DNA of 64,000 bases from Castanea sativa. Taxonomy: Eukaryota > Streptophyta > Magnoliopsida > Fagales > Fagaceae. How positions within the stretch are numbered: the stretch's first letter is position 1; each line of letters begins with the position of its first letter. Both the position numbers and the translations under genes were made by a program. The notes under the pieces were generated by a model. That model was not told where the DNA came from. It worked only from the letters and a program-made list of their open reading frames with translations, and ran no database searches. Below, one piece after another: positions 1-10,829 of this stretch. The DNA is taken from assembly GCF_040712315.1 (NCBI RefSeq), contig NC_134020.1, positions 53,491,751 to 53,555,750 of the forward strand, written 5' to 3'.

Positions 1-986
1 AATTGTCACTTTGTTGTTGGGTTGGGGAATAGAGTGAGGTTTTGGCAAGATGGGTGGTATGGGGATCAACCTCTTCAATTGGTTTTTCCAAGGTTGTATG
101 GTATTGCCATTGATAAGGAGGCTTCTGTTGAAGCTTCTTTGCTTAGGCAGGGGCAAAGGAGAGAAGATTTTGGAATGTTCGTTTTAGTTGATTTTTTAAT
201 GATTGGGAGATGGATGAAGGGCTGCAGTTTCTTCGTTTAATGGGTTCCATTAACCCTTCCCTGGAGGTTGGAGATCGGATGAAATGGAAATTGAAGACTA
301 ATGGGGCTTTTGACATCCGGTCGTATTATAACAAATCAAGGGATTCTCCCTCAATGTCTTTCCTTGGAAAGCTATTTGGAGAGTAAACGCCCCTAGGCGA
401 GTTTTTTTTTTTTGTTTGGTGTGTAGCTTGGAATAAGATCCTAACGGGAGATAATCTGAAATTGAGGAGATTGGATTTTGTGGACTGGTGCATTATGTGC
501 CGTCATTGTGATGAGATGGTAGACCACTTACTTCTTCACTGTGAGATGGTTTTTCGGTTATGGAGCTTTGTTTTCACAACCTTTGGCTTGTCTTGGGTTA
601 TTCCTAGATCGATCCTAGACTTGCTCTTTGGTTGGTGGAATTGGCTGGGGAAGCACTCGTCTCAGATTTGGAACTTAGTCCCATTGTGCATCCTATGGTG
701 TATTTGGAAGGAACGGAATCAGAGGACTTTCGAGGATTTGGATAGCTCCAGTGATCAGTTGCTTGCTTCTTTTAGTAGAACTCTTTTTGATTGGTCTCGG
801 GCGTGGGGACTCACGTCTAGTGATTCCCTCCCTTCTTTTCTTTGCTCCCTTTTTCTCTTATAATTTCTTTGTTGTTTGGTTTTCTCTTATGTTTCTCTTT
901 TTCTTCTCCTTGTACTTTTTGGGTTTGCTCTATGTTTTTCTCATAGAGTAGCCTTTCATATATATAATTCTTACTTATAAAAAAAA
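1..986 (+). mobile_element. LINE retrotransposon 3' end (zf-RVT region), truncated by window edge
   Basis: Broken coding sequence typical of the C-terminal part of plant LINE reverse transcriptases. An early stretch reads like the GNRVRFWQDGW motif that follows the RT domain. At 462-863 there is a zinc-binding zf-RVT-like segment with CIMCRHCDEMVDHLLLHC followed by LWCIWKERNQRTF. Several frames are used, so the copy is dead. The element ends in an AT-rich tail and a run of eight A at 979-986. The next bases are already coding sequence of an amino-acid permease, so the LINE sits inside an exon. Its 5' part lies outside the window. Confidence 0.85.
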
Positions 987-987
987 G

Positions 988-2813
988 AGTAGATACGGTA
1001 CTGGAGTTGGAGGAATTATTTGCTTGGGAGTGGTTGCTGTTGCCATATTTTTCTGCGGTAGGAGTTCTGTTACTAGCAACTCGAGATAAGCATACCTTTC
1101 TTTGACTTAGTATCATGAGATAGGACTCACTTTTTGATCCCTTAACTATTTACTGCATAATATTCATTTTCTGGATGGCTTATGCCTTCTTTAGAGATGG
1201 AGCCATGCCATTTTCATCGGTTTGGCATAAAGTGAACAATCAGGAGGTCCCCATAAATGCTGTGTGGCTCTCTGCCCTTATATCATTTTGCATGGCTCTG
1301 ACGGTATGCACATTCACCCCCCCCCCCCCCCCCCCAAAGCTCCCTCCTTTCGTGTTTTAGATGAATTGCTCTTCTAATTGTCATAGATATTATAATATTA
1401 TATATAGAATTCTTTGTTGCTTATAGTTATGCACTGGAATTGCCAGTGCCGGAAAATTTGTCTCTCTTTTAGTGAATAAAAATGAGAATTGCTGGCTATG
1501 TAGCTGGAAAAGTCTTCAAGGGAATTATATTTGTATCATATCCGAATCTATCTAATCAGAGATAATACTTTTCAAATACTTCCTATCAATCCAATACTTC
1601 ATTGGCATATAAATTTTTAACATTCTATCTGATACATTTAAGCTACTGATTTATAAGTATTGGAAACACCTCAAGCACTAGGAGAAGACCTCTTTAAGTA
1701 AAGACTAGGAAAGAATTGCAAGTAAAACTATTGAAGGGTTTATGACATACATTATGACTAACGCATAAACTAGTGATGCCTGCATGAGTAAGTCAAGTAT
1801 TCTACTATACATTTCAGATGGGTGAGGGAAGGTATGAATCTTGGATGTCTCAGTTTGAAACATAGTAGGTGCCAATTGACCCAAAGATGGCACATACACA
1901 TTGTATTGTATATGTGTCCTTTTTCCGAATCCATTCTTCATAGTAAACATGCATGGAATGTTTATTTCCCTGGACTTTCCCAGCATGCATGAGTTGAAGA
2001 CAAAAAAAAAAAAAAAAATGAAAGGGGGGCCCCGGGGGGGGGGGGTGGGGGAGTGGGATATGGCAGATTGATTGTGTTTGGTAAAAGTACCCTTGTTAGG
2101 AGTGGACCTGTCTAAATAACGTCAAACAAAAGGAATATGGGCTATGTGATTTGCATGAGTTGAATTTGTAACAAAAAGAAGTAAAAGGTGAGATATATAA
2201 TTGGTGATGAACCTTTTATTTATTTATTTTATGTTTGTTTGTTTAGTTTACTAAATGACAGTTCTAAGGGTAGATTTATCGTTACAGGTTTACAAAATAC
2301 AACATTGGAAATATGGCTTGAACTTGGTTAAGTCCCAAGTTATGTCATTTTATATGTTGGTCAATACACACTATTGCACTTAGCCCTTAATACCCTAATG
2401 CAAAAGCTTTTATTTCTGTTATTCAACTGATAATTGTATACTTGTTCATTTTAAATGTTTTGCAGTCTCTTGGAAGCTCAGTGGCATTTCAGGCTATGGT
2501 ATCTATAGCAACTATTGGACTGTACATTGCTTATGCCCTACCAATCTTCTTTAGAGTGACTTTGGCACGCAAGTCCTTTATCCCTGGACCTTTCAACTTG
2601 GGCCGCTATGGGATCCTTGTTGGTTGGATTGCCGTTCTCTGGGTGGCAACCATCTCAGTCCTCTTCTCATTGCCTGTATCCTATCCCATTACTAATGAGA
2701 CACTCTACTACACTCCTGTAGCGGTTGGCTGTTTGTTTATTCTTGTCATTACTTCTTGGATTTTCAGTGCTCGTCACTGGTTTAGAGGTCCTATAACCAA
2801 TATAGATGCCTGA
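988..2813 (+). pseudogene. BAT1-like: BAT1/GABA-permease-like amino-acid transporter, 3' exons, interrupted by LINE
   Basis: Three exon pieces match the C-terminal half of plant bidirectional amino-acid transporter 1 (APC superfamily), a membrane carrier for amino acids or GABA. Piece 1 (988-1085) reads SRYGTGVGGIICLGVVAVAI and ends TSNSR. Piece 2 (about 1174-1303) reads MAYAFFRDGAMPFSSVWHKV. Piece 3 (2466-2813) reads from SLGSSVAFQAM to RHWFRGPITNIDA and stop, with hydrophobic membrane spans. The donor after piece 1 reads ATAAG where GTAAG is expected, and the acceptor before piece 2 lacks a clean AG (ttttctgg). The donor after piece 2 (GTATGC at 1304) and the acceptor before piece 3 (TGCAG) look normal. 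With the LINE cutting piece 1, this is probably a dead copy or the tail of a broken gene; the 5' exons are not in view. Confidence 0.8.
1316..1335. repeat. Poly-C tract in transporter intron
   Basis: Uninterrupted C run just inside the intron, about 13 bases past its donor. The same intron also has an A-run and a G-rich run near 2002-2052. Such homopolymers are prone to sequencing length error. Confidence 0.9.
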
Positions 2814-3921
2814 AGTCATGTACGTACAAAGTATTGGATATCTTACAAACAGGACTAAAATGTGATAATCTTTTTAATTCAACTCTTGGAATTTTTCCTA
2901 TAAATAAATGTTGATGAGTTATGACTATATATATTCTGTAGTTTTCAGCTGTTCGGTTATATTCTTTAATCATAATGATATGGGCCTAACTTTTAAATAG
3001 ACACTGCAGAGTTGCTTATAGAATAATATGCATGTAATCTTATAGATATCCAAATCAGCTGCATGTCCTCGTTGCCACCATGTCTCTGCTACTGATGGCA
3101 TCCTGTTCATACTATTTGTGTTGCCTTAGAGCAACCCCCCCCCCCCCCCCCCCCCCAAAAAAAATATTGATCATATGGGGGTTTCTACTATGAATCATCC
3201 TGCACATAAAATCTGGTATGCTTCCACTGAAAAGTTACTACAGCAAACTTAATGAAATAATGAACTCATAAAAATTCCATCACTAAAAAAGAAGTCCCAC
3301 TCACTAATAGGTTGAACTTGACTGCTTCCTGATGAAGCCAAATCCAATTATAAAGAAGACTGTAATGATAAAGAGGCTTTTGAAGATTTCATAACATATG
3401 AAGTGTCTGAAACATAGCTGAGAACAATCAAGGAAAAAAAAAGTTCTCCAAGCCTTTTGAAGTTCCCTACACTGCATATCAATTTAAGCTTACTCCAGTT
3501 ACAATTTAACTGCACTATCTATAGATAATCAACTATAAGGTTTCCCCATCCAGTTTGCATGAGAAAAGGGTCTTTATCTACTCCTGGTTATGAGGCCTGG
3601 ATCAAAAATTAAGCTCCATCTGGTGGATACGCACCCCTAAAATAAAAAACATTCAGAAATACTCGGAATATGAGTCATTTTTAAGAAGCTGAATGAAATT
3701 ATCAGCATATAATGTACGAGAACATATATTTGAATTACAATTTTCAAATAGGTCTTGCGTCACTGTAGATTTGATTAGGGGCCGGGCCTTTTGATGAAAA
3801 CTTCATAAGTTGCAACGCTCATCAAGCTGTTCTGGGCCTGTGGTGTTTCCACACATAGTGTTCCTTAGCCATTCACAGTGTCGATCAACCTCACCCTTCC
3901 GAAAGCATTAAACTCTTCCGG
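2814..3921. other. Intergenic: transporter 3' flank, poly-C tract, weak minus-strand coding-like pieces
   Basis: Begins with the 3' untranslated flank of the transporter remnant. A long C run lies at about 3127-3156. On the minus strand, about 3800-3900 reads GEVDRHCEWLRNTMCGNTTG in one frame, and about 3295-3355 reads VFFIIGFGFIRKQSSSTY and stop, preceded by an acceptor-like CAG. These look like pieces of a decayed multi-exon gene that I cannot identify. No intact gene is visible. Confidence 0.35.
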
Positions 3922-4456
3922 TATTATGGCCATCACCATCCATTGCTGCTGAGACTAAATCATTGAGCAAGATGAAGAGAGTGCTCTTAATTTGGTTTGA
4001 ATAGAAGACCCCCACGAAGTTGCTTGTTCTTATAGAGTGAAGATTGGAGTGTGCGTCTCTGTGGAAAATAAAAGTTGGTGTTGTAAACGTGATTAATTAA
4101 ACAAATAGACTTGACTTTGACAAAAATATGACACTGAGCTATGATAAACGCAAACTCAATGGAGCCATTGCCATGAAAATCTGCACCAAAGATGCACATA
4201 TTATGGCCATCACCATCCATTGCTGCTGAGACTGAATCATTGAGCAAAATGAAGAGAGTGAGAACTTGGGCTCTTAATTTGGTTTGAATAGAAGATCCCC
4301 ACGAAGTTGCTTGTTCTTATAGAGTGAAGATTCAAGATTGGAATGCGCGTCTCACGTGGAAAATAAGTTGGTGGTCCTTGTAAAAGTGATTAATCAACCA
4401 AATAGACTTCACTTGGACAAAAATATGCCACTGAGCTATGATAAACGCAAACTCAA
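3922..4456. repeat. Local direct duplication, two copies about 277 bp apart
   Basis: Copy 1 (3922-4160) and copy 2 (4199-4456) both begin with tattatggccatcaccatcc and run through the same order of words to gctatgataaacgcaaactc. They differ by scattered substitutions and small indels, so the duplication is not very recent. Read on the minus strand, each copy has a short methionine-led stretch (MDGDGHN), suggesting a duplicated 5' end of an unknown gene, but no intact frame continues. Confidence 0.85.
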
Positions 4457-4524
4457 TGAAGACTTAATCTCTATTAAATTTAGTATGGTTATACCTACAG
4501 ATTCTTATCAATTAATCAAGAGTA

Positions 4525-4808
4525 ACCGGCCTCAGGAGGGGTGGACTAGCGGTAAGGATCTCGCACGCATACACAATGATCCCTCGTTCGAACCCTGGCA
4601 AGTACTGAGAATGGGAGGTGGGAGCACTCATGCATTGTGCCTTACTGTTAGCTCTTTTGGGGTGCTAAGGTGAGATTTGTGGCACCCCAGTCACAGTAGT
4701 TATGGCTCAATCTAACATTCCTTAGCGAGGGTGTCTCTATGGTCACGTTTAAGGAGGTGAGTCACACGTGATCGCCCCCGCCCCCTTTCTTTTCATCAAA
4801 AAAAAGAA
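4525..4808 (+). mobile_element. tRNA-derived SINE-like element
   Basis: A tRNA-like head carries an A-box-like stretch (actagcggtaagg, near 4547) and a clear B box (gttcgaaccc, near 4587-4596), about 40 bases apart as in RNA polymerase III promoters. A non-tRNA body of about 200 bases follows, ending in a T/C-rich segment and an A-rich tail near 4797-4805. No clear target-site duplication was found. Decay from a real tRNA gene is less likely because there is no acceptor-stem pairing. Confidence 0.65.
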
Positions 4809-5091
4809 AAGAAAAGTAACCACACATATTTTCTTTTCTTTTTTTGTTCTATCTTATATATCTACAAAAATAAGTAAATAAATAAAGAAATTGTTTTGAT
4901 TTTAACTATGAGTTTTTATTATTTCTTTGTATTTTTAGTCTTCGAGTTATGTTTTAAGTTATAAAGAATCATTCATCTAAAGTCACTGAGTTTTTCTTAG
5001 CCAACGTCCTTGGCAGTTGGCATGACGCCCCCTGTTTGGGGTTAATACTTACTCCCTTCAAATAAATTTCTGCCAAAAAAAAAATCCATGA

Positions 5092-5842
5092 TGTGGGGAG
5101 TAAAAATATCTTGATAGGAATATGGGCCGTTGGGTCTTGCTAAGTAAGGCCGACCTGCTCTTGAGTTTAGGGCTTGTGAGTACTTTAAGTCGGCCCATAC
5201 GCCGAGGATCCGAGGGTCCAGCCGAGGATGGTTTTCCCCTCGGACTGATACTAGAGAACCCGGGACTTCATGGTAAAGGTTAGGGAATGACACGGTCAAG
5301 ACCAATGGTTAAAGGGGGTGAACCCTTGAATTTCCTAGAAGCACCGATGTTGGAAGAATATTAAAGATAAAGGCTGCTACCTCCACATTAAAGACCCTGC
5401 ACCTACCACCCTGGCCGCATTAATGGGGAAGTGACACTTGAACAGTGGAAGGGAAACTTCTAGTTACTGTTCAAAGGCACTAAGAAAAGAAATATCTAGG
5501 CTAAGGGAGGAATTGGGGGCAACACGTGTATAAAGTATTAAAAAGGGGAGTATTTAAGGGGGGACCTAGAACAGAAACGAGGCGGAACTTTTTGTAACCT
5601 AAGAAAGATAAAAAGAAGGAAAGAGAAATTATATAAGAACAGCTCTCGGCTTACGTCCGAGGAGGCCTATTTACATTACTCCTTGTTGTTTCCAGGTACT
5701 GGCAATCTTTAATTTGTCATTTAACCCCCATACATTTCTAACCTAGGTTTAAAGCCCACACTCTACAAATTCATATTGTTTAAGGCTCATTGGGCCTGTG
5801 CCCGTAACTGTTCTTGGGGCCAGGTGCAATTGTGCACTTACA
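5092..5842 (+). mobile_element. Solo LTR (likely Ty3/gypsy-type), 751 bp, TSD CATGA
   Basis: Starts TGTGG and ends TTACA, flanked on both sides by the same 5 bases CATGA (5087-5091 and 5843-5847). It contains promoter-like signals (gtatttaagg and attatataag) in the downstream half, as expected of the U3/R region. No internal coding region, primer-binding site or second LTR is adjacent, so it is a recombination-derived solo LTR. The gypsy assignment rests only on length and style. Confidence 0.85.
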
Positions 5843-6220
5843 CATGATACAACAATCTTGATTGTCCAACAGCATTTAAGGGGGGAAAGTCTAATACTTT
5901 TTTTTGTAGCGAAAAAAAAGTTTAATACTATTGACAAACTGTGTATCATTGTGACTCTATTAATTAAACATATACTTGGTTTAAATGGAGAATCAGTATG
6001 TATCATTGTGCAACATTTTACTGGGGCCCAAAAATTAAGAAAAACTAGTTGCGAACCTATGCATTGTACATGATAATTATATTTATGGTGGTTTTATTAA
6101 AAAAAAATTTATAGAATTTAAACTAATTTAATAAAGAGTAATGTATTTTGTAATTATATTTTTATTTATTATAAGAATTATCATAAATGTAATATAGGAA
6201 CAATTATAAATCATAAACTT

Positions 6221-6882
6221 TGATGATGCAAAGAAGATCAGTAGGCTAGATGCTTCAGACTTGAAAGGACCACTCGCTCTCTCAACGGCCTGAAGAAAAG
6301 CGATCAAAGGTGACCGGGGCTGCCGGCCAAAAACCCTCCGATGGCAAAGTGAGTTTTTCTCTCTATATTTTTGGAGTTCCAACTTTTTTGGGAGCAAAAT
6401 CAAAACGTACATTTGCTTTGTCTGAATCAGTCTTTATATAGTGTTCTCATAGACGGTTATCGAAATTGGAACCTCCCCTGGATTCAAGGAGGTGCAAGGA
6501 TTAAACGTAACTTCCATAACCGTTTAGGAGTTATGCTTCTATTTCACAACGGATACCTGGCAGTTATGCGTGGGATAAGGAATTATCACATTATATTCGG
6601 AGATTTTCCTAAGTATGATACCCTCGTCCTGGAATTCCCTCGTCGAGTGTATTTTGGCACATGCGCAGGGGCCGTCTCGTCTAACAGACGAATTCCTTCA
6701 AGACGAGGTTGTCAGCACTCTGGACGAGCGCCTCATTCTCTGGTGGCGCTTACCTCGTCCAAGGCTCTTCTTCCTTGGACGAGATAGTTACAGGTAAGTT
6801 TCCAAGGGTGTTTACAATTCCAGCCAGGTTACGGACGACCTGTATGGACGACTTGGAGATAGGTAAAATCAGTACCCTATCA
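6221..6882 (-). mobile_element. Solo LTR, TGAT...ATCA family, copy 1, TSD AACTT
   Basis: Read on the minus strand it begins TGATAGGGT and ends TGCATCATCA, flanked by AACTT on both sides (6216-6220 and 6883-6887). It shares with the copy at 58601 the words ccatcggagggtt(c/t)ttggccgg, the segment around cttgaaaggacc/ggtcatttcaag, and many cgtcc/ggacg words. At 662 bp it has no internal region, so it is a solo LTR. Confidence 0.88.
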
Positions 6883-7248
6883 AACTTAATAATTTTTGTC
6901 GTACTAAAATGAAAAAAATAAAAATTTTCTCAGCAATTCAAAAGGCAACTTAACGAAAATATTTATTTTTTATTGTTGACTCTAAATAGATTCCTTCTTC
7001 ATCTATATGATCTACAAAGATTTGCAATATGATATCTATGATGCTAATAATTGGGGTATCATTGGCACCTTGTGAGGAGAATGCAACATCATCTGCTTAA
7101 GGCTAATGGGTATCAATTGTTTTCTTCTTCTTCTTCTTGGAAGCATTAACATTGACATCTTGGGACTTGGAAGCATTACTAGTTTTGTTTAGAGTTTTGG
7201 CAAGGGATTGAGATTCAGGCTCATGACTACCATTCAAATGAGCATTAG

Positions 7249-7314
7249 ACAGACCTACAATAAGGTAGGGGGCCATGCCGCCGCCCCCTCCCCCCCCTCC
7301 CCTCCCCTCCCCTA

Positions 7315-7360
<46 letters not shown>

Positions 7361-8351
7361 TATAAAAGTTGAAATTTTAAATTTTGGTCCTAATAGCCCC
7401 CAATTAAAAAAATGGTATACATATATAATCTGAAAAATTAAGATTTGCCCTTAAATATAAATATATATATATATATATATATATTTGGCTCTCCTCCTCT
7501 AAAATATTTAGATATTGACCCACAAGAAAAAAAAAAAGAATAAATAAAATAAAATTCATGCCCCTTTAACTCAAGAATAATAGGAAAATATTTTAGTTTA
7601 AACAAATTAAATTGTCTAAAGTATAACATCAATAACCTTTGGACAAACTAAAATTAACTACAAAATAAAAAATAAATATGGACTGAAAACCTAAATTACA
7701 ATTTCCAAATCAGATCAGATCATCCAGTGTTGCTGCTGCTGCTGCTGCTCCTCCTCCTCAGATCCTTGATCTACATCAACTGTTGTTCACACTCAAACAC
7801 GAGTTGAATCGGCTAAGTTATGGTAAATCTAAGAAATTTCTCTCAACTCTCAAGTTCAAATTTGTGTTTTTTTGTCTTTGCTATATTGCTCTGCCTCTAG
7901 CCCTCTTCCCTCTACGTTTTTTATGAACTATGGTGTGTTGTGTTTGTGACTTTTTATGGACTGTGACTGTGGTGTGTTGTGTGGATCGTAGTTTGTGGCT
8001 TTATACTGTGTGACTGTGACTTTTTGTGTGGACCTGTGTTTGTAACTTTTTTTGTTTTGGTTTTATCTATAAAGACATAAAGTGGGACAACTGGGACGTG
8101 AGTACTATGATTGTGAATTTGTGCGACCAAAGTCTTTGGTTTGTGATTGTTTTGATAAATGTGTTGAAATGTTTAAGAAACACTTATTTTATATGTTATA
8201 TTTTGGTGATGTTGTTATAATATCAAATATTTAAGAAACACTTATTTTGTATGTAGTATATTGTTGAATATAAAATTGATGTTAGTTTTTATTTTCATAA
8301 AAAGAAATGTTTTAAGCTTTGCCCCAAGTTTGAATTCTGGTTCTGTCCCTG
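7249..8351. mobile_element. Non-autonomous hAT-type element, about 1.1 kb, TSD AGCATTAG
   Basis: Flanked by an exact 8-base duplication AGCATTAG (7241-7248 and 8352-8359), the size typical of hAT insertions. The right end reads ggttctgtccctg, i.e. CAGGGACAGAACC inward; the left end (acagacctac) matches only weakly. Inside are GC-rich cccccc runs near the left end, two TA microsatellites, a GCT/CCT triplet run near 7730-7760 and no transposase. It sits in a minus-strand coding-like sequence rich in lysine codons (near 7000-7240) that resumes beyond 8360. Confidence 0.7.
7315..7352. repeat. TA dinucleotide microsatellite
   Basis: Run of about 19 TA units directly after a C-rich stretch within the hAT-type element; a second TA run lies at about 7456-7484. 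Confidence 0.95.
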
Positions 8352-8399
8352 AGCATTAGCATGAGCAACTCTAGTTCTTTTTCTTGGGAGATTGAAATG

Positions 8400-9735
8400 A
8401 GTCAAAAAGACGCCAACCTCTTAGCTGACTGTGTCATTTGAGTTGGGGATTCTTTGCTGCTTGAAGGCCCACTGACTCTGCTATTTAAGTTAAGGATTTT
8501 TTGTTGTTTGTTTGTGAAGAGATGTAAAGTAAAGAGTTGGTTTTGAAAGAAAGAGTTGTTTTGAGCAATGTGTACACTTAATGACAACGAAGGCTTTCTA
8601 CCTTTTCTTTTCTTGAAGGAGAAATACTATGAGAGCCTATGACCAATCAAATCTAATAAGTAATAAATATCCCAAAAGACTCAAGTGAAACTGCCAGCCA
8701 AATCTTCTATGTCAACTACTGTCTCTCTCTCTCTCTCTCTCTCCTTTCTCTCACTTCCTATTCACTTTGATTCTTGACTGATGATGACTTTCATTTCTTA
8801 AATATTCTTGTAGTTGTTTGTATAGTTAACATATAACAAGGACCTCTTCTCTAAAAGTGTATGCATTTGTAAAAGCGGATACCTTAATGTTTTGGGATTA
8901 AGAATCAGAATGAACGGGAAGAGAGGGAAAGGAGGAAGAGGGAGAGTACATGACATAGAAGATTTGGTCGGCAATTTCACAGGAGTTTTTTGGGATATTT
9001 AGTACTTGTTAGATTTGATTGGTCATAGGCTCTCATAGTGTTTATCCTCTAAGAAAGGGCTACAAGAAAAGAAAAGGCTAAAGCTTTTATTGTCAGTGAA
9101 GGGGATAAAAATAAGAGACGGATATCTCCATGGAACTTGAAGGGACGGAGAGGAAGAAGACAGATTGACACCGTAGGAAACGCGAATAGGACAGTTGAAT
9201 GTTATTGAGTATCCGTCATATATGGATTGGTTATAAATTCTTGGTTGTATGTCAGTTGATATGTTTGAGTCGACTTTTGCTTTATTTCCACGCAAGCGTG
9301 TACACTTGAACTTCTTGCATCACACGTTTGAGGAGACTCCTATATGGAAAAGAACTCAAGAAAGAAGTTGTATCCTAAAAGGAAAGGCAATTCTACGCCA
9401 ATATAAATACCCCAGAAACCCTAAATATCGAGGTACGCACAATTGACTCAATTCTGGCACTCTAGGGTTGTAAAGAAATTATAACTTGACTTTCGGAGGG
9501 TTTTTGGCCGGCACCACACCGGTGCTCTCCTTTAAGTCTCTTTGTTTTCTCTTTGCAGGTGTTGACTCGAATTGGAGAGTGCTTGCGGCTTATTGGTGAT
9601 TTTTTCGACATCATCAGTCAGTAAGTGTACATACTGCTCAAAACAACTCTTTCTTCTTAAAATAATTTTTTACTCTACATCTCTTCACAAACAAACAGCA
9701 AAGAATCCTTAACTCAAATGGCAGAGTCAGGTAAG
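8400..9735. repeat. Large inverted repeat (foldback), right arm split by a solo LTR
   Basis: The left arm (about 8472-8760) pairs with the right arm (about 8925-9096 plus 9622-9733). Matching words include gagcctatgaccaatcaaat (8630s) against its reverse complement near 9020-9040, ccttttcttttcttg at 8601 against its complement near 9064-9078, and cattgctcaaaacaactctt (complement of about 8550-8570) against 9630-9650. The outer ends of both arms carry an ATG-led word (ATGGCAGAGTCAG and similar), so the arms may hold a copied first exon of an unknown gene. The left arm also has a short internal duplication of that word. Confidence 0.75.
9097..9616 (+). mobile_element. Solo LTR, TGA...ATCA family, copy 2, TSD GTCAG
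   Basis: Begins TGAAGGGG and ends GACATCATCA, flanked by GTCAG at 9092-9096 and 9617-9621. The left boundary is confirmed by the inverted-repeat partner near 8573-8590, which runs straight through the insertion site. It has a TATA-like tataaatacc followed by an R/U5-like region with tcggagggtttttggccggc and tttgcaggtg, shared with the other family members. Length 520 bp; no internal region. Confidence 0.85.
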
Positions 9736-10112
9736 AGAAATAGCAAATCAAAGGGTTATATTTCAATTGTTCCCAACAAAGGTATGAAACAAATCAAACA
9801 CACACACACATATAATTTTTACTACAGAAAGCACTGCAATTGCATTATTTTTATAAAATACTTCATGCTTTATTCTAAAATTCGTATATTTATCTTATGT
9901 TCATCAGTGGTATGTGCACTTTGATATGTGGACAAGTTAATTTCTTGTTTCCTGTTTTGATCACATTTATTGCGACTTTCAAAGCTTAGGAGACCTAGTC
10001 CAGTAATTGTCCTTTCTTAATTCTTGTCATGAGTTTATGTTGTTGGTTGCCTCGTTTGAATTGAGTTCTTGTTCATTCAGAGCCAATTTCAAACAATTGT
10101 TTTCTCAAAAGC

Positions 10113-10555
10113 TTTTATTCTTCTCTCCCAAGCTAAAGCTATCTATTTCTAGATTGTATTAAAAGCAGATACATGAGTCAGACCCGCCCAAATTCAAAAT
10201 CATATGAATTCTTGACTGGACTTGACTGGATTGTATTTAATCTTCTCTCTAGCTCAAGGGTTTGTTTAAAATCCGCTTATTTCGTTGAAACTGAAAATTT
10301 TTTTACTGAAAGTACTGTAAATAAAGATAAAAGTTAGTTAAAATAGTACAGTTAAACCTATGAATAGTATCAAAAAGTGCAGTGAGACCCATAAATAGTA
10401 GCAAAAATAAACTAAATAGTAAAATAAGCTGGCTTTTTTTATATGATGTCAAACTCACACCTAATCTTCTCTCAACCCTTTTTTCTCCAAAAAAAGCTAG
10501 ATTGTGTTAAATTCAAAATCATATGAATTGTTGATTGGATTTGACCTCAAGGAAG
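10113..10555. repeat. Duplicated promoter-side segment with an hAT-like MITE between the copies
   Basis: Two diverged direct copies (about 10113-10250 and 10455-10555) share ttcttctctc, agattgt(a/g)tta and aattcaaaatcatatgaatt followed by ttga(c/t)tgga. Between them, about 10258-10440, is AT-rich sequence with ends of the type tccgcttatttcg and aaataagctgg, and internal words such as gaccca(t)aaatagta, typical of small hAT-derived MITEs. The downstream copy lies within 280 bp of the next gene's start codon. Confidence 0.6.
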
Positions 10556-10574
10556 CCCAAACTCACTCATATTA

Positions 10575-10610
10575 CATATGACCTGGGCCGGGCCAGGCCA
10601 GCCCAAATTG
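10575..10610 (+). promoter_or_regulatory. GGCC/GCCCA-rich promoter cluster
   Basis: The stretch tgggccgggccaggccagccca contains TGGGCC and GCCCA words like the site II elements common in promoters of housekeeping plant genes. It is followed by a CT-repeat (10701-10721) typical of a plant core promoter or 5' leader, about 110 bases before the start codon. Confidence 0.5.
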
Positions 10611-10829
10611 CAAAAAACAAAGAAACCGAAGAGACAGAGACAGACCCGCGAAACCAAACCCACGACTCTTCATTTTCCATTCTCATCAATAAAACCAGCT
10701 CTCTCTCTCTCTCTCTCTCTCCATTTCAAAAATCGCACTTTCAAAATCTTTTCGTTTCCAAAATCTTCGTGTTTCGCGGGCACACTCTCACAGCTTCACC
10801 TAAATTTTCTGACAAAACAAACAAAAAAA

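Noticed and set aside
4525..4600. Possible tRNA gene
   Set aside because: A and B boxes are present, but no cloverleaf with paired acceptor stem could be drawn; better explained as a SINE head.
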